From assembly GCF_965232925.1 (NCBI RefSeq), contig NZ_CBDDRA010000012.1, positions 95,428 to 159,427 on the forward strand: a DNA stretch of 64,000 nt, written 5' to 3'. Positions within the stretch are counted from its first letter, which is position 1; the number at the start of each line of letters is the position of its first letter. The position numbers and the translations under genes were made by a program. This document shows positions 1 to 8,311 of the stretch, in pieces. Source of the stretch: Tumidithrix helvetica (GTDB lineage: Bacteria > Cyanobacteriota > Cyanobacteriia > Pseudanabaenales > Pseudanabaenaceae). The notes under the pieces were generated by a model. That model had not been told where the DNA came from and did no database searches. It saw nothing but the letters and a program-made list of their open reading frames with translations.

Positions 1-1
1 A

Positions 2-286
2 GGCGGCACGAGCAGCGCTCCAACCCATAGCGGCACACTAGGACTCATCGAAAAGGCAACACCGACCTTAGCGGCTGCCTATGCCATCAGTCGTGCGGTT
101 TCTGTACCCGTGCTCTGTGCATCAGGTTTGTCGAATGTGACTGCTCCAATGGCGATCGCTAGTGGGGCATCAGGTGTTGGCGTTGGCTCAGCCGTGAATC
201 AACTCACCGATGAAATTTCTATGATTGCGGTAGTCCGCAGTCTGCGCGAAGCCTTAGCAATGAATTTGGCAGCGATGGCAATTTAA
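2..286 (+). CDS. C-terminal part of a DUF561-like TIM-barrel protein (5' end outside window)
   Basis: An open frame runs in from the left edge and stops with TAA at 284-286, giving 94 residues. It contains an IEKATPTLAAAYAISRAV segment, then PVLCASGLSNVTAPMAIASGASGVGVGSAVN. The latter resembles the phosphate-binding end of FMN- or nucleotide-binding TIM barrels, and I associate the overall pattern with the cyanobacterial DUF561 family. No substrate is known to me. The N-terminal two thirds lie outside the window, so the family call rests on the C-terminus only. The stop is followed by a 12-bp hairpin (317-353) that could terminate it. Confidence 0.5.
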   Translation, partial: GGTSSAPTHSGTLGLIEKATPTLAAAYAISRAVSVPVLCASGLSNVTAPMAIASGASGVGVGSAVNQLTDEISMIAVVRSLREALAMNLAAMAI

Positions 287-316
287 TCGTCTTCGCAACT
301 TTTTGAGGCAATGATT

Positions 317-353
317 TTCTAGGTTAATTCCATGTATGGCGATTAACCTAGAA
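317..353. terminator. 12-bp hairpin after the DUF561-like gene
   Basis: TTCTAGGTTAAT (317-328) and ATTAACCTAGAA (342-353) are perfect inverted complements around a 13-nt loop. The right arm and its flank share 17 bp (345-361) with the 3' end of the vapC-like gene (1248-1264). The hairpin may therefore be a terminator or a recombination scar. There is no long T run. Confidence 0.45.
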
Positions 354-412
354 TTATTCCTACTCTCAAGGTTAAAGGATATAAAGATAGTGCTATTTGA
401 ATTAAAAATCTT

Positions 413-646
413 ATGAACTTAAAAAATAGCCTACTAAACCGTATCACCCAAACCGCTGGACAATGTGGCGGTCGCCCTTGCATTCGGGGAATGCGAATTC
501 GTGTGGCGGATATTTTGGAAATGCTAGCTGAAAATGTTAGTACTTCTGAGATTCTAGAGGATTTCCCCGATTTGGAACTTGCAGATATTCAAGCTTGCTT
601 AGTTTTTGCAGCACGACGTACTGATTTCCCTAGACTGACTGCATGA
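413..646 (+). CDS. DUF433 family protein, likely antitoxin partner of a PIN-like toxin
   Basis: This 77-residue protein has the DUF433 layout: RITQTAGQCGGRPCIRGMRIRVADILEMLAENVS, then a helical half with LEDFPDLELADIQACLVFAA. DUF433 is a small winged-helix-like domain repeatedly paired with PIN-like proteins in cyanobacteria. Its TGA overlaps the ATG of the next gene (ATGA, 643-646), which points to translational coupling, and that partner is a DUF5615 PIN-like protein. The pairing supports a toxin-antitoxin role, by inference. The region upstream is AT-rich, and I see no strong ribosome binding site before ATG 413. Confidence 0.8.
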   Translation: MNLKNSLLNRITQTAGQCGGRPCIRGMRIRVADILEMLAENVSTSEILEDFPDLELADIQACLVFAARRTDFPRLTA

Positions 647-981
647 AAATCTGGATTGATGCTCAGTTGCCTCCAACTCTGGCAGATTGGATAACGAATA
701 GTTTTGGCATAGAAGCTACATCTTTGAAGGAGTTATCACTCCGAGATGCCAAGGATATTGAAATCTTTGAAGCAGCAAAATTAGCAAATGCGATAATTAT
801 GACGAAGGATAGTGATTTCATTGACTTGGTTTGCCGTCTAGGAGCGCCTCCTAAAATTTTATGGCTAACTTGCGGCAATGTTACTAATCGTAATTTGCGA
901 AAGCTTCTCAGCACTACTTTGCTAGAGGCTTTAAAGCAATTGGAACAAGGAGAAGTAATTATAGAAATTGGTAGCAATTAA
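643..981 (+). CDS. DUF5615 PIN-like protein, putative toxin ribonuclease
   Basis: This 112-residue protein starts MKIWIDAQLPPTLADWI, with the first PIN-type acidic residue at D6. The TKDSDF motif follows around residues 54-59, and LWLTCGNVTNRNL lies in the second half. This is the DUF5615 pattern, a PIN-domain variant usually encoded after DUF433. PIN domains are Mg2+-dependent ribonucleases, so toxin activity is likely but not shown. The start overlaps the upstream stop by 4 bp. Three bases after its stop, a copy of a duplicated DUF433 gene begins on the other strand, marking a recombination junction. Confidence 0.78.
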   Translation: MKIWIDAQLPPTLADWITNSFGIEATSLKELSLRDAKDIEIFEAAKLANAIIMTKDSDFIDLVCRLGAPPKILWLTCGNVTNRNLRKLLSTTLLEALKQLEQGEVIIEIGSN

Positions 982-983
982 GT

Positions 984-1236
984 ACTGTAAGCTCATCTGT
1001 TCTTTGGGCTTTGCGTTCTGCTTTCAGTTTGGTGAGTTTTTGAATGAGTGGATCGGGATTTTGGCGTTGTTCTTCTATCGTTTGTTCGCTCCATGCCATC
1101 CAATCTTCTAAATAAGCAGTTACCTGTTGTTTATTTGCCAGATAATACAAAATCGTGGCGTAAACTTGCTCTAGTTGCAAAGAAGGATAAATCCCTGCGA
1201 TTTCCTCGGCTGTGCGGGCGCGATAGATATATTCAT
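984..1236 (-). pseudogene. Truncated second copy of the neighbouring DUF433 gene (253-bp direct repeat)
   Basis: Bases 984-1236 match 2008-2260 in the same orientation with about 15 differences counted by eye (roughly 94% identity). The matching reading frame (YIYRARTAEEIAGIYPSLQLEQVYATILYYL) is preserved, but the roughly 30 N-terminal residues of the intact copy, including its start and ribosome binding site, are missing. An open frame of 96 codons exists, beginning with unrelated residues at 1249, inside the end of vapC. I treat this as a 5'-truncated duplicate. It could still give a short product from an internal start. Confidence 0.7.
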
Positions 1237-1245
1237 TTATGAAAA

Positions 1246-1644
1246 TCAACCTAGAATTATTCCTTCTCTATCCCAAATTCTTTGTACTAGATATTTGTCA
1301 AACACTTCATCACAACTGACTATCAAGAAATTGCGATGTATTGCTTGAGCAATTAACATTCGATCGAAAGGATCGCGATGATGAAAAGGCAATTCCAAAT
1401 AAATTTTGGTATCCTCAAAAGTGATTGGCAACGTTTCAATATCTAGCTGCAATAATATTTCTGGTAAATCTTGAAATTCAAACTCCACGTTAAGTTTGCC
1501 AATTCCAATTTTAATGGCAATCTCCCAAATGGAAATAATGCTTACGTAGGCATTACTAGCCTGTTCAATTTTCTGCTTGATATTTGGAATTAACTTGGTG
1601 TCATCATTCAAAAACCACAGTAAGGTATGCGTATCTAGCAACAT
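1246..1644 (-). CDS. vapC: VapC-like PIN-domain toxin
   Basis: This 132-residue PIN-domain protein shows the acidic catalytic set: D4 in MLLDTHTLLWF, E41 in SIWEIAIKIGIGKL, D94 in HHRDPFDRMLIAQA and D112 near the C-terminus. The HRDPFDRML motif is typical of the VapC branch often named PIN toxins of the DUF2281/VapC pairs. Family members cleave RNA and are held inactive by the cognate antitoxin. The ATG follows the antitoxin TAA with zero spacing (ATG TAA ATG). The pair sits between two copies of a DUF433 gene. Confidence 0.88.
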   Translation of the reverse strand: MLLDTHTLLWFLNDDTKLIPNIKQKIEQASNAYVSIISIWEIAIKIGIGKLNVEFEFQDLPEILLQLDIETLPITFEDTKIYLELPFHHRDPFDRMLIAQAIHRNFLIVSCDEVFDKYLVQRIWDREGIILG

Positions 1645-1920
1645 TTACATATAGTCCTTCATGTCTTCTAGTGGCGCATCAAAGTCATCAGCCATCCAAA
1701 TTTTACCTTTTAGTAATCCTGCCTGACGTTTTTTGGTAGGGGTTTGCGTCTGAATAATAGCGTGGGAATTACTTTGCGTATGTTTGTTGATGAGATATTC
1801 TGCATAATCTAAAACCGCGACTTTTATCTCTTTAGGCATGATCGCGATCGCTCGAAAAAGCTCTGTATCTAAAGCATCTATGTTTTGAGACTTATAGTTG
1901 CTGTCAAAGCTCTGCACCAT
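1645..1920 (-). CDS. DUF2281-type antitoxin of the VapC-like toxin
   Basis: This 91-residue protein has a central helix, IAIMPKEIKVAVLDYAEYLINKH, and a C-terminal tail, KRQAGLLKGKIWMADDFDAPLEDMKDYM. The tail is the hallmark of DUF2281 or prevent-host-death-like antitoxins, in which it wraps around the PIN toxin. A good AAAGGAAC ribosome binding site lies upstream of the ATG. The gene abuts vapC without a gap, so the two are co-translated. Autoregulation by the complex is expected from the family but no operator was identified. Confidence 0.83.
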   Translation of the reverse strand: MVQSFDSNYKSQNIDALDTELFRAIAIMPKEIKVAVLDYAEYLINKHTQSNSHAIIQTQTPTKKRQAGLLKGKIWMADDFDAPLEDMKDYM

Positions 1921-1967
1921 TGCTTTTGTTCCTTTATTGATGCTCGACTAAAAACATTATAGCAACC

Positions 1968-2345
1968 TTAGTTTTGTCGATAGGTTAGCGCATGGCTATG
2001 CATAGCGACTGTAAGCTCATCTGTTCTTTGTGCTTTGCGTTCTGCTTTCAGTTTGGTGAGTTTTTGAATGAGTGGATCGGGATTTTGGCGTTGTTCTTCC
2101 AACATCTGTTCGCTCCATGCCATCCAATCTTCTAAATAAGCAGTTACCTGTTGTTTGTTTGCCAAATAGTACAAAATCGTGGCGTAAACTTGCTCTAGTT
2201 GCAGGGAAGGATAAATTCCCGCGATCTCCTCGGCTGTACGGGCGCGGTAGATATATTCATACAAGATAGTTTCGATGCCGATGCGCGTTCCTTTTAACCG
2301 AATGTCTTCGGGTGATAGAAATAGAAAATAATCTTCAATATGCAT
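1968..2345 (-). CDS. DUF433 family protein, intact copy
   Basis: This 125-residue protein begins MHIEDYFLFLSPEDIRLKGTRIGIETILYEYIYRARTAEEIAGIYPSL, the DUF433 domain with its LKGTRIGIETIL strand-helix segment. It is followed by a polar helical tail (WSEQMLEEQRQNPDPLIQKLTKLKAERKAQRT). An AAAGGAG site precedes the ATG. No DUF5615 partner lies next to it. Its 3' two thirds are duplicated at 984-1236. It is encoded 57 bp downstream of the reverse transcriptase gene on the same strand and could be the last gene of that transcript, though it resembles a stray antitoxin more than a system component. Confidence 0.75.
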   Translation of the reverse strand: MHIEDYFLFLSPEDIRLKGTRIGIETILYEYIYRARTAEEIAGIYPSLQLEQVYATILYYLANKQQVTAYLEDWMAWSEQMLEEQRQNPDPLIQKLTKLKAERKAQRTDELTVAMHSHALTYRQN

Positions 2346-2402
2346 GATTCATTCTCCTTTGTTAGTGAGGTTGCCTAGCACTACCGAATCTTAATTTCAT
2401 CG

Positions 2403-5400
2403 TTATGGTGATCCATCGCCTCCAGTATCTGTTGGACTCTGACCGCTGTAATAATTTTCTCGAAGGATTTTAAGTTCTGGTAAGTCGAATAGGGCAGAGG
2501 GGTCACCTTGAAGAGCTAGATCTCTTGCATCTACTAGCATAGGGTCGTTTACGTTAACAGAGAACTCTTGTACAGCATTAGGTTCAAACTGCCCCAAAAT
2601 AAGGAGATAGTTTTTTTCTAATCTACTTGGCGGAGATGGCTCCCATCGGAGAGCATTTTTCACTGACTCCATATGACGGCTTTGCTTAAAGTCATTATAC
2701 TTATGCCCAAAATATAGCCAAGTCTCAGTTGCCATGAGCCTTTCAGCAATACTGATTGAACCATCTGAGATTGTGGAAAATTCAACAATTATCTCCCATT
2801 CTTGAGCATCAATATTAGGTAAAAAGCGCATTGCCCTTATTGTGATTGCTTTAAGATATTCAACAGGTTGGGCAAAGTTCTGATAATACGCAAGTAAACC
2901 TCTAATTTCAGCAAGAAATCCTTGTCGTGCGATACTTTCCAATACATTGATAGGATCGCGAATAATCCAAAATGCTTCGCGCAAGATTTCTATAAGAGTC
3001 GGAATAATATCATTGAGACCCAAAATAGATAACCTAAAAAGTGCAAAGCGAATATATCGTTGAAACTTGCGAATCTCTGGTGAACCAATATCTGGTTTAC
3101 GAAGTTCTTGCCAACTATTTTGGAATAGGTTAACTAACTCTCTACATAGTTCATTTCTATTATCATTCCAAACATTATTAGAACTAGTAAAGGAAGCTGC
3201 CCATTGCATAAACTCTTCAAAAGAGTCACTGTTTGGTGGTTTCGTAGACTTCAGTTCACCCTCTAGCCCCAAAACTTCTTTCTGTGTCGCTAAATCTCTA
3301 TCTCGGCTTTTTGAGTTAAACAGATACTTAAATACCTTGCGGCTGAGTTCTGGCTTATCTATATAAATTCTTATTGCTCTTAAACATTGCTGATAGCATT
3401 TAATGTTGTACCACCAAAGTTCATCATTATGATACGAGCTGGCAAAAACAGCACGATGTTCTGAATCCAATATCCAGAGAGGACTTACAATGCTATCAAA
3501 ACGCTTACTTAATTTTTCTAAGCACTCATCTTCATCAACCTGTTTTAGAAATGAAGATACTTCATAAATCTTTTCTGTTTTCTGCTCATTAAGGTTTAGC
3601 CCTATTTTTTGCAATTCTTCTTTAAGAACATTCTCAATCTCATCAATGTCTGCTGGATTTGGAATAACGAGAATCATATCATCTACATAGCGATGAAACT
3701 CAACTCCCCATGGATTCCCAACTCCGAATTTTGTATCAATTGCAGTCAAATAGAGATTTGCATAAAAGCCTGATCCAATACTTCCTTGTGTTATACCTTG
3801 CCCCAACACATGTCCATCAATTTCTTTAGATAGGAGTAATCGAATCAGCCAACTTACTCGTTGACTAACTGATAGTTCTCTAGCGACCTCATCACAAATT
3901 TTACTCTGGATGATTTTTGTGTAAAACGATTCAATATCTAGACGAAGAATTGCCCCATTAGCATAGTTTCTAGCACTGTCTCGCGCTTTTGTCATATAGA
4001 AACAGTAAGCTTGAAACCAATATTCATACAAATATTCTGTCTCTCTACTTTTATGGTTTCCAGATATTCTATATGCATAACTACTGCCTCTTAATTGAGA
4101 TGCTTTATCTCCTAATTTTTGAATAACTGCTACTGACAAAATCTCCTCTTCGATCCGTGAAAGACCTTTGGGGCGAGAAACAGTCATATTCTTGGGTACT
4201 TTGTAAGCGATCGCATCATCTTTCAAAGCAACATCATTGGCATAAGCACATAATTGCTCTCGCAATCCACTCAGTCTTACGTCAAGATGCATCTCAAACA
4301 AGCGCATTTCAGTTTCATCACACAGCGCTTCTCTTAAAAAATTGTTTCTTGCTCTTGCCCAAGCCAACTTAAGATTATCGAAACTAATAACATCGTTCCA
4401 ATCTTTATCATCTGGCAGGTTAGAACTAATTATTCTTTGAAAATAAGCATAAAATGTTTTGGGGTTATCAGTTTTGTCTATTTTTCTAGTTTCTTTCCAA
4501 TAACTACCTTGAGGGTTCTCAAAATAAATTTCATGTCTACAACAACTAAGCTGCTCGATAACATGACGTTGTCCTACAACTTCATACAGAGTAGACATCA
4601 TTTCATTAACTCTCTCCTCTAAAGTTATTTGACTATCAGTATCATCTTGCACCTCACTTTCCTGATTTGTTGTAGCAACAGTTAGGATATGCATTGCATC
4701 GACTGGGACATCTTCAATCATCTGTCTGTAAGCTTGCGCTTCAGCAGTGCCAAATCTTTCAGGGCTTTCAACGAGAAATGTGCCTATCTCGGGATCAAGT
4801 TCTAGTAGAGCATTATAATCATTTTCTTGAGTTCTAAAAATCTGACTTAATGGAGAAATAACATTTAATTGAATCACTAGAATATTTGAAAGACATGGTT
4901 TTTGAGAAGACTCACGTTCTTTTTTGAGATGTTGAATAATGTCAAGAGTGGCTTCAGGAAATCCATTTTTTATATATGCAAAGTCTAAATTTATTAAGCT
5001 AGAAGATTCTAGCTTAAGCTTTTCAAGAAGTTTTTTATAAAGGAGAATCGAAAATTTATTTGGATCTACACCAAGAGTAAAAATATCAATATTCTTGTTA
5101 AGCTTACCCGTTTCTATTAAAACAAGAACCGCTTCTATAAATGCAGCAGTTCCCGCTCCAGCGCCACATCCAATATCCAGAACACAGATTCTTTGTTTGT
5201 GTTTTAGCCAACCAATCAAATTATCTTCTCCAATAATACTTTCGAGAAGATGCGAAGCCTTAAAATAATGTGCTGGGAAAAGACGGTAGTATTGATAAGC
5301 AACATGATCTAAACTCTCCCCTCGTAAGATGGTAGACCATGACTCAGATTTTTTCCTAGGATCCAATTTCTTGTATCTATTTGCCTTATTAGTACTCTCA

Positions 5401-5477
5401 ATCCATTGATGTACAGTAGTATACGCATCTGCAACAAGAGGATGAAAACAACGATATATTGGCGTTTGATTACTCAT
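2403..5477 (-). CDS. SAM-methyltransferase-like / reverse transcriptase fusion protein
   Basis: This 1024-residue protein has three parts. Residues about 60-270 resemble a class I methyltransferase, with the SAM loop VLDIGCGAGAGTAAF at 99-113. Residues about 365-650 form a reverse transcriptase: an AWARARNNF segment like the RT0 region, motif A ILRLDIESFY with D514, motif B QGITQGSIGSGFYANLYL from 559, the active site RYVDD at 596-600, and LNLNEQKTEKI as motif D. Residues about 650-1024 are mostly helical and match no domain I recognise, as in UG/Abi-type defence RTs. The start overlaps the helicase stop by 8 bp. No intron RNA, template/variable repeat pair or msr/msd-like RNA is visible. A role in antiphage defence is inference. 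Confidence 0.8.
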   Translation of the reverse strand: MSNQTPIYRCFHPLVADAYTTVHQWIESTNKANRYKKLDPRKKSESWSTILRGESLDHVAYQYYRLFPAHYFKASHLLESIIGEDNLIGWLKHKQRICVLDIGCGAGAGTAAFIEAVLVLIETGKLNKNIDIFTLGVDPNKFSILLYKKLLEKLKLESSSLINLDFAYIKNGFPEATLDIIQHLKKERESSQKPCLSNILVIQLNVISPLSQIFRTQENDYNALLELDPEIGTFLVESPERFGTAEAQAYRQMIEDVPVDAMHILTVATTNQESEVQDDTDSQITLEERVNEMMSTLYEVVGQRHVIEQLSCCRHEIYFENPQGSYWKETRKIDKTDNPKTFYAYFQRIISSNLPDDKDWNDVISFDNLKLAWARARNNFLREALCDETEMRLFEMHLDVRLSGLREQLCAYANDVALKDDAIAYKVPKNMTVSRPKGLSRIEEEILSVAVIQKLGDKASQLRGSSYAYRISGNHKSRETEYLYEYWFQAYCFYMTKARDSARNYANGAILRLDIESFYTKIIQSKICDEVARELSVSQRVSWLIRLLLSKEIDGHVLGQGITQGSIGSGFYANLYLTAIDTKFGVGNPWGVEFHRYVDDMILVIPNPADIDEIENVLKEELQKIGLNLNEQKTEKIYEVSSFLKQVDEDECLEKLSKRFDSIVSPLWILDSEHRAVFASSYHNDELWWYNIKCYQQCLRAIRIYIDKPELSRKVFKYLFNSKSRDRDLATQKEVLGLEGELKSTKPPNSDSFEEFMQWAASFTSSNNVWNDNRNELCRELVNLFQNSWQELRKPDIGSPEIRKFQRYIRFALFRLSILGLNDIIPTLIEILREAFWIIRDPINVLESIARQGFLAEIRGLLAYYQNFAQPVEYLKAITIRAMRFLPNIDAQEWEIIVEFSTISDGSISIAERLMATETWLYFGHKYNDFKQSRHMESVKNALRWEPSPPSRLEKNYLLILGQFEPNAVQEFSVNVNDPMLVDARDLALQGDPSALFDLPELKILRENYYSGQSPTDTGGDGSP

Positions 5478-7926
5478 TGATATATTTCTCAGGTATTTCG
5501 TTGATAAATTCGCTACGAGATTTCAAGTAGCCCCTAAAACCTTTAGAAGAAGCCGATATAAACAATCTTTGCTTTGCCCTCGTCATTGCAACATAAAATA
5601 GTCGCTTTTCTTCCTCTAGTTTATTGTCTCTCACACTAAAATAAGTAGGAAACTCATCCTCAGTAGCACCTGCTATAAAAACACTATCAAACTCCAATCC
5701 TTTTGACTGATGAACCGTAATGATCGGAACTTGGTTGTCATCTTGAGCAACTTGATCTAAATTTTTAGCAAGTGCTGTAAATTCAAGAAGATTGCGTAAA
5801 GACGTGTCAGGATGCAAATTGAGATCGTCGTGTTTCTTAAAAAACCTTACAAGCTCGACAAGGTTTTGCTCGCGGTTCTTTTGCCCTTGATAATAACTAT
5901 AAAGTTCAGATTCCATAATCAACTTATATAATAGTTCAACAGGACGCGACGCTTGGCTTGCATCACGCCAGTCATCCATCTGTTTAGCTAGTCCTTCAAA
6001 CTCCTCACCATAGCGGTATACCAAAGCCTGACGATAATCAGCTTTACGACTGACAAGAGGTATTAGCACAGCTAACAACTCAATCGTGGTTCGCACATCA
6101 TCCATTGCTTTGTGCGTTGGAAGGTTTACAAGCTTCAACTGTTCCGACAAAGCTTCAAGGCTGTAGCGTTCCGACTTGATAAAACGATGTGCTAGTTCTA
6201 GCGTGTCTTCCCATTTCAGTTTTGGCGGAGTAATCCCAGCTTTTTGAGCTTGAGCAGTCACCATCTTGATATCAAAACTGACGTTATGCCCAACCAGCAT
6301 GGCATCGCCAACAAACGCAAAAAACTCATGGAAAACATCTTTAGCGGGTCTACCATGTTCGGAGAGAAAGCGATCACTATGTCCATGTATCCGTTCTGAG
6401 TCGCCCACGCTTACTGTATTAGCAATGTAAGCATGAAATTCAGCTTGTGCTTGCCCTGCAACCAAACGAATTGCCGCAATTTCCACAACCTCATCTTGAC
6501 TGACTGAGAACCCTGTTGTCTCTACATCAAAAACAATAATCGTATGTTCAGAATAGGCTTTCAATAGTTCGCTAAACGGATCGCCATCAATAAAGGTTCG
6601 GCTCGATGCCATATCTGTCAAACTGAAACCACAGTCCTTGCCCGATTCAACCACAGCTTTAATAGTGACTTCACCAATCCCACGACTTGGACGTAGCAAC
6701 ATCCGACGCATCGAACCAACATCAAAGGGATTCAAAACTAGGCGCAAGTATGCAAGAGCATCTTTGACTTCTTGCCTCATAAAAAATTGAAATCTTTCCA
6801 CAGTGACGCAAGGAATCTCCATACGCTGTAGTGCCTGACTCACAACCTCTGTTCGCTTATGATTACGGGCAAGTACAGCCACTCGACTGTAAGAAAAATC
6901 TTTGCGATCGCCTGCTAACTTCCGAATTTGCGTGCCAATCCACTCCGCTTCTGCGCGTTCATCTTCAGCCAAATGAACTTCAATCAACTCACCTAATTCA
7001 CAATTTGGTGATGGCGAAATTGTTGTTTGTCGATGTTCAAAGGAGTCTGCAAATCCAGAAGCAGCATTTAAAAGAGTCTGCGTTGCCCGATAATTCCAAG
7101 TTAGCGAATACTCCGTAGGCTTAAAATCCTGTTTAAATTGAGCGATTACCTGTTCTGGCTCAGATCCGCGCCACTCATAGATTGTCTGATCTAAATCTCC
7201 AATCATGGCAAGGTTGCCACTCTTTGCCGCGAAATGTTTAACAATGCCGTATTCAGAAAGATGCGTATCTTGAACCTCGTCAACTTGCACAAAATCAAAC
7301 CGATCTGCCCAACGTTGGCTAATCACAGGTTCGCGCTCTAACATTGCCCGTACATAAAACACTAGATCGGCAAAATCTAAAGCATGACGTTTTTGGAGAA
7401 TAATTTGATATCGAGCCGCAGATTTAGCTAAATCCTTGCCCAGCAAAGCATATAACTCTTCTAGTGGATAGTCTAGGGATAATTGGCGATTGCTAGCCTG
7501 AGTTTTACATTTAGTCAATTCAGTAAATAATTTCTGAGCTTCTCGGTCATCCGCTAAGTCAAATACCTCTTTGACCAATTCAATACAGTCGGCATCGTCA
7601 TAGATAGCGAAATCTGTTGCTAAGCCAAACTGACGCGCCTCAACTCTTAGTAACGAAGCACATAAACCATGAAAAGTCTTAATCGTTAAATGGCGTACCT
7701 GATCTGGGCAGTATTGAGATAGCCGAGCGCTCATTTCCTTAGCAGCACGATTCGTAAATGTGAGGCAAAGAATTTTTTGAGGAGAGATGCCTTTATCGAT
7801 CGCACGTAAAACCCGCTCTGCTAAAACACGAGTTTTGCCTGTACCAACTGGAGCCAATACTAAAATCGCGCCTTCAGTATGACCAGCGATCGCACCTTGT
7901 TCAGGGTTTAGTTCATTACTGTACAT
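5470..7926 (-). CDS. UvrD-type helicase with inserted DEDDh 3'-5' exonuclease domain
   Basis: This 818-residue SF1A helicase has a Q motif (NELNPEQ), a Walker A read as APVGTGKT (25-32), motif Ia LTFTNRAAKEM, Walker B QVDEVQD (214-220), motif III GDLDQTIYEWRG and motif IV LTWNYRA. C-terminal motifs V and VI follow (TVHQSKGLEFDSVFIAG; EEEKRLFYVAMTRAKQRL). Between RPSRGIGEV (about 413-420) and motif V lies a DnaQ-like exonuclease, about 463-625, with FDVETTGF (D467, E469), HNVSFD (D552) and HKAMDD (H605, D610). It would unwind 3'-tailed DNA and trim ends. It is the first gene of a pair with the RT fusion, overlapping it by 8 bp. Its upstream ribosome binding site is weak. Confidence 0.88.
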   Translation of the reverse strand: MYSNELNPEQGAIAGHTEGAILVLAPVGTGKTRVLAERVLRAIDKGISPQKILCLTFTNRAAKEMSARLSQYCPDQVRHLTIKTFHGLCASLLRVEARQFGLATDFAIYDDADCIELVKEVFDLADDREAQKLFTELTKCKTQASNRQLSLDYPLEELYALLGKDLAKSAARYQIILQKRHALDFADLVFYVRAMLEREPVISQRWADRFDFVQVDEVQDTHLSEYGIVKHFAAKSGNLAMIGDLDQTIYEWRGSEPEQVIAQFKQDFKPTEYSLTWNYRATQTLLNAASGFADSFEHRQTTISPSPNCELGELIEVHLAEDERAEAEWIGTQIRKLAGDRKDFSYSRVAVLARNHKRTEVVSQALQRMEIPCVTVERFQFFMRQEVKDALAYLRLVLNPFDVGSMRRMLLRPSRGIGEVTIKAVVESGKDCGFSLTDMASSRTFIDGDPFSELLKAYSEHTIIVFDVETTGFSVSQDEVVEIAAIRLVAGQAQAEFHAYIANTVSVGDSERIHGHSDRFLSEHGRPAKDVFHEFFAFVGDAMLVGHNVSFDIKMVTAQAQKAGITPPKLKWEDTLELAHRFIKSERYSLEALSEQLKLVNLPTHKAMDDVRTTIELLAVLIPLVSRKADYRQALVYRYGEEFEGLAKQMDDWRDASQASRPVELLYKLIMESELYSYYQGQKNREQNLVELVRFFKKHDDLNLHPDTSLRNLLEFTALAKNLDQVAQDDNQVPIITVHQSKGLEFDSVFIAGATEDEFPTYFSVRDNKLEEEKRLFYVAMTRAKQRLFISASSKGFRGYLKSRSEFINEIPEKYINE

Positions 7927-7984
7927 GCACGATTAAGGTAAAAGGCTTTGCTTTAATTACTTATAGCAGGATTATTTGCATTCA

Positions 7985-8239
7985 TCATCCAGAAAATCGT
8001 TTACCTTCTCTTTCAATCCGTCCTTGAATATCCTTCAAAATGCTAGCAACCTCCTCTATGTCAGAGGCTAAAAGCACAGGAGCCTTAAGCGGACTCAGCA
8101 CTTCTGTCGATCGCATGGGATATTTCCTTAAAAGTTGAGTAATGTCTGATTCGTAAAGCGTAGCGCGATCGAATTGTCCTTGCCGATAGAGCGAAGGTAG
8201 AGCATACAAGAAAATATTACTAATCAATTGCTGCTGCAT
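7985..8239 (-). CDS. Hypothetical 84-residue protein, partly duplicated downstream of Uma2
   Basis: The product is charged and mostly helical (MQQQLISNIFLYALPSLYRQGQFDRATLYESDITQLLRKYP, then a KDIQGRIEREGKRF end). I do not recognise a family. It lies 58 bp upstream of the helicase gene on the same strand and could be the leader gene of that operon. A 163-bp copy of its 3' part (9205-9367) preserves the same frame, which argues that it is a real coding sequence. Possible roles, such as a small regulatory partner or an antitoxin, are speculation. Confidence 0.55.
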   Translation of the reverse strand: MQQQLISNIFLYALPSLYRQGQFDRATLYESDITQLLRKYPMRSTEVLSPLKAPVLLASDIEEVASILKDIQGRIEREGKRFSG

Positions 8240-8311
8240 CGCTCAATCTTGGCAGTAAAAAAGATGACTAGATTTTATCGAACCTAACTGCACCGAATCG
8301 CGATCGCGCCT

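Noticed and set aside
1048..2269. Plus-strand ORFs inside the two DUF433 copies (1048-1242 and 2072-2269)
   Set aside because: They are conserved only because the DUF433 frame opposite is duplicated; they have no ribosome site or recognisable domain.
2403..5477. The RT as a group II intron, DGR or retron RT
   Set aside because: No maturase/X domain or HNH, no template/variable repeat pair, and no inverted-repeat msr/msd-like RNA in the flanks that I could see. A retron remains possible if an RNA was missed.
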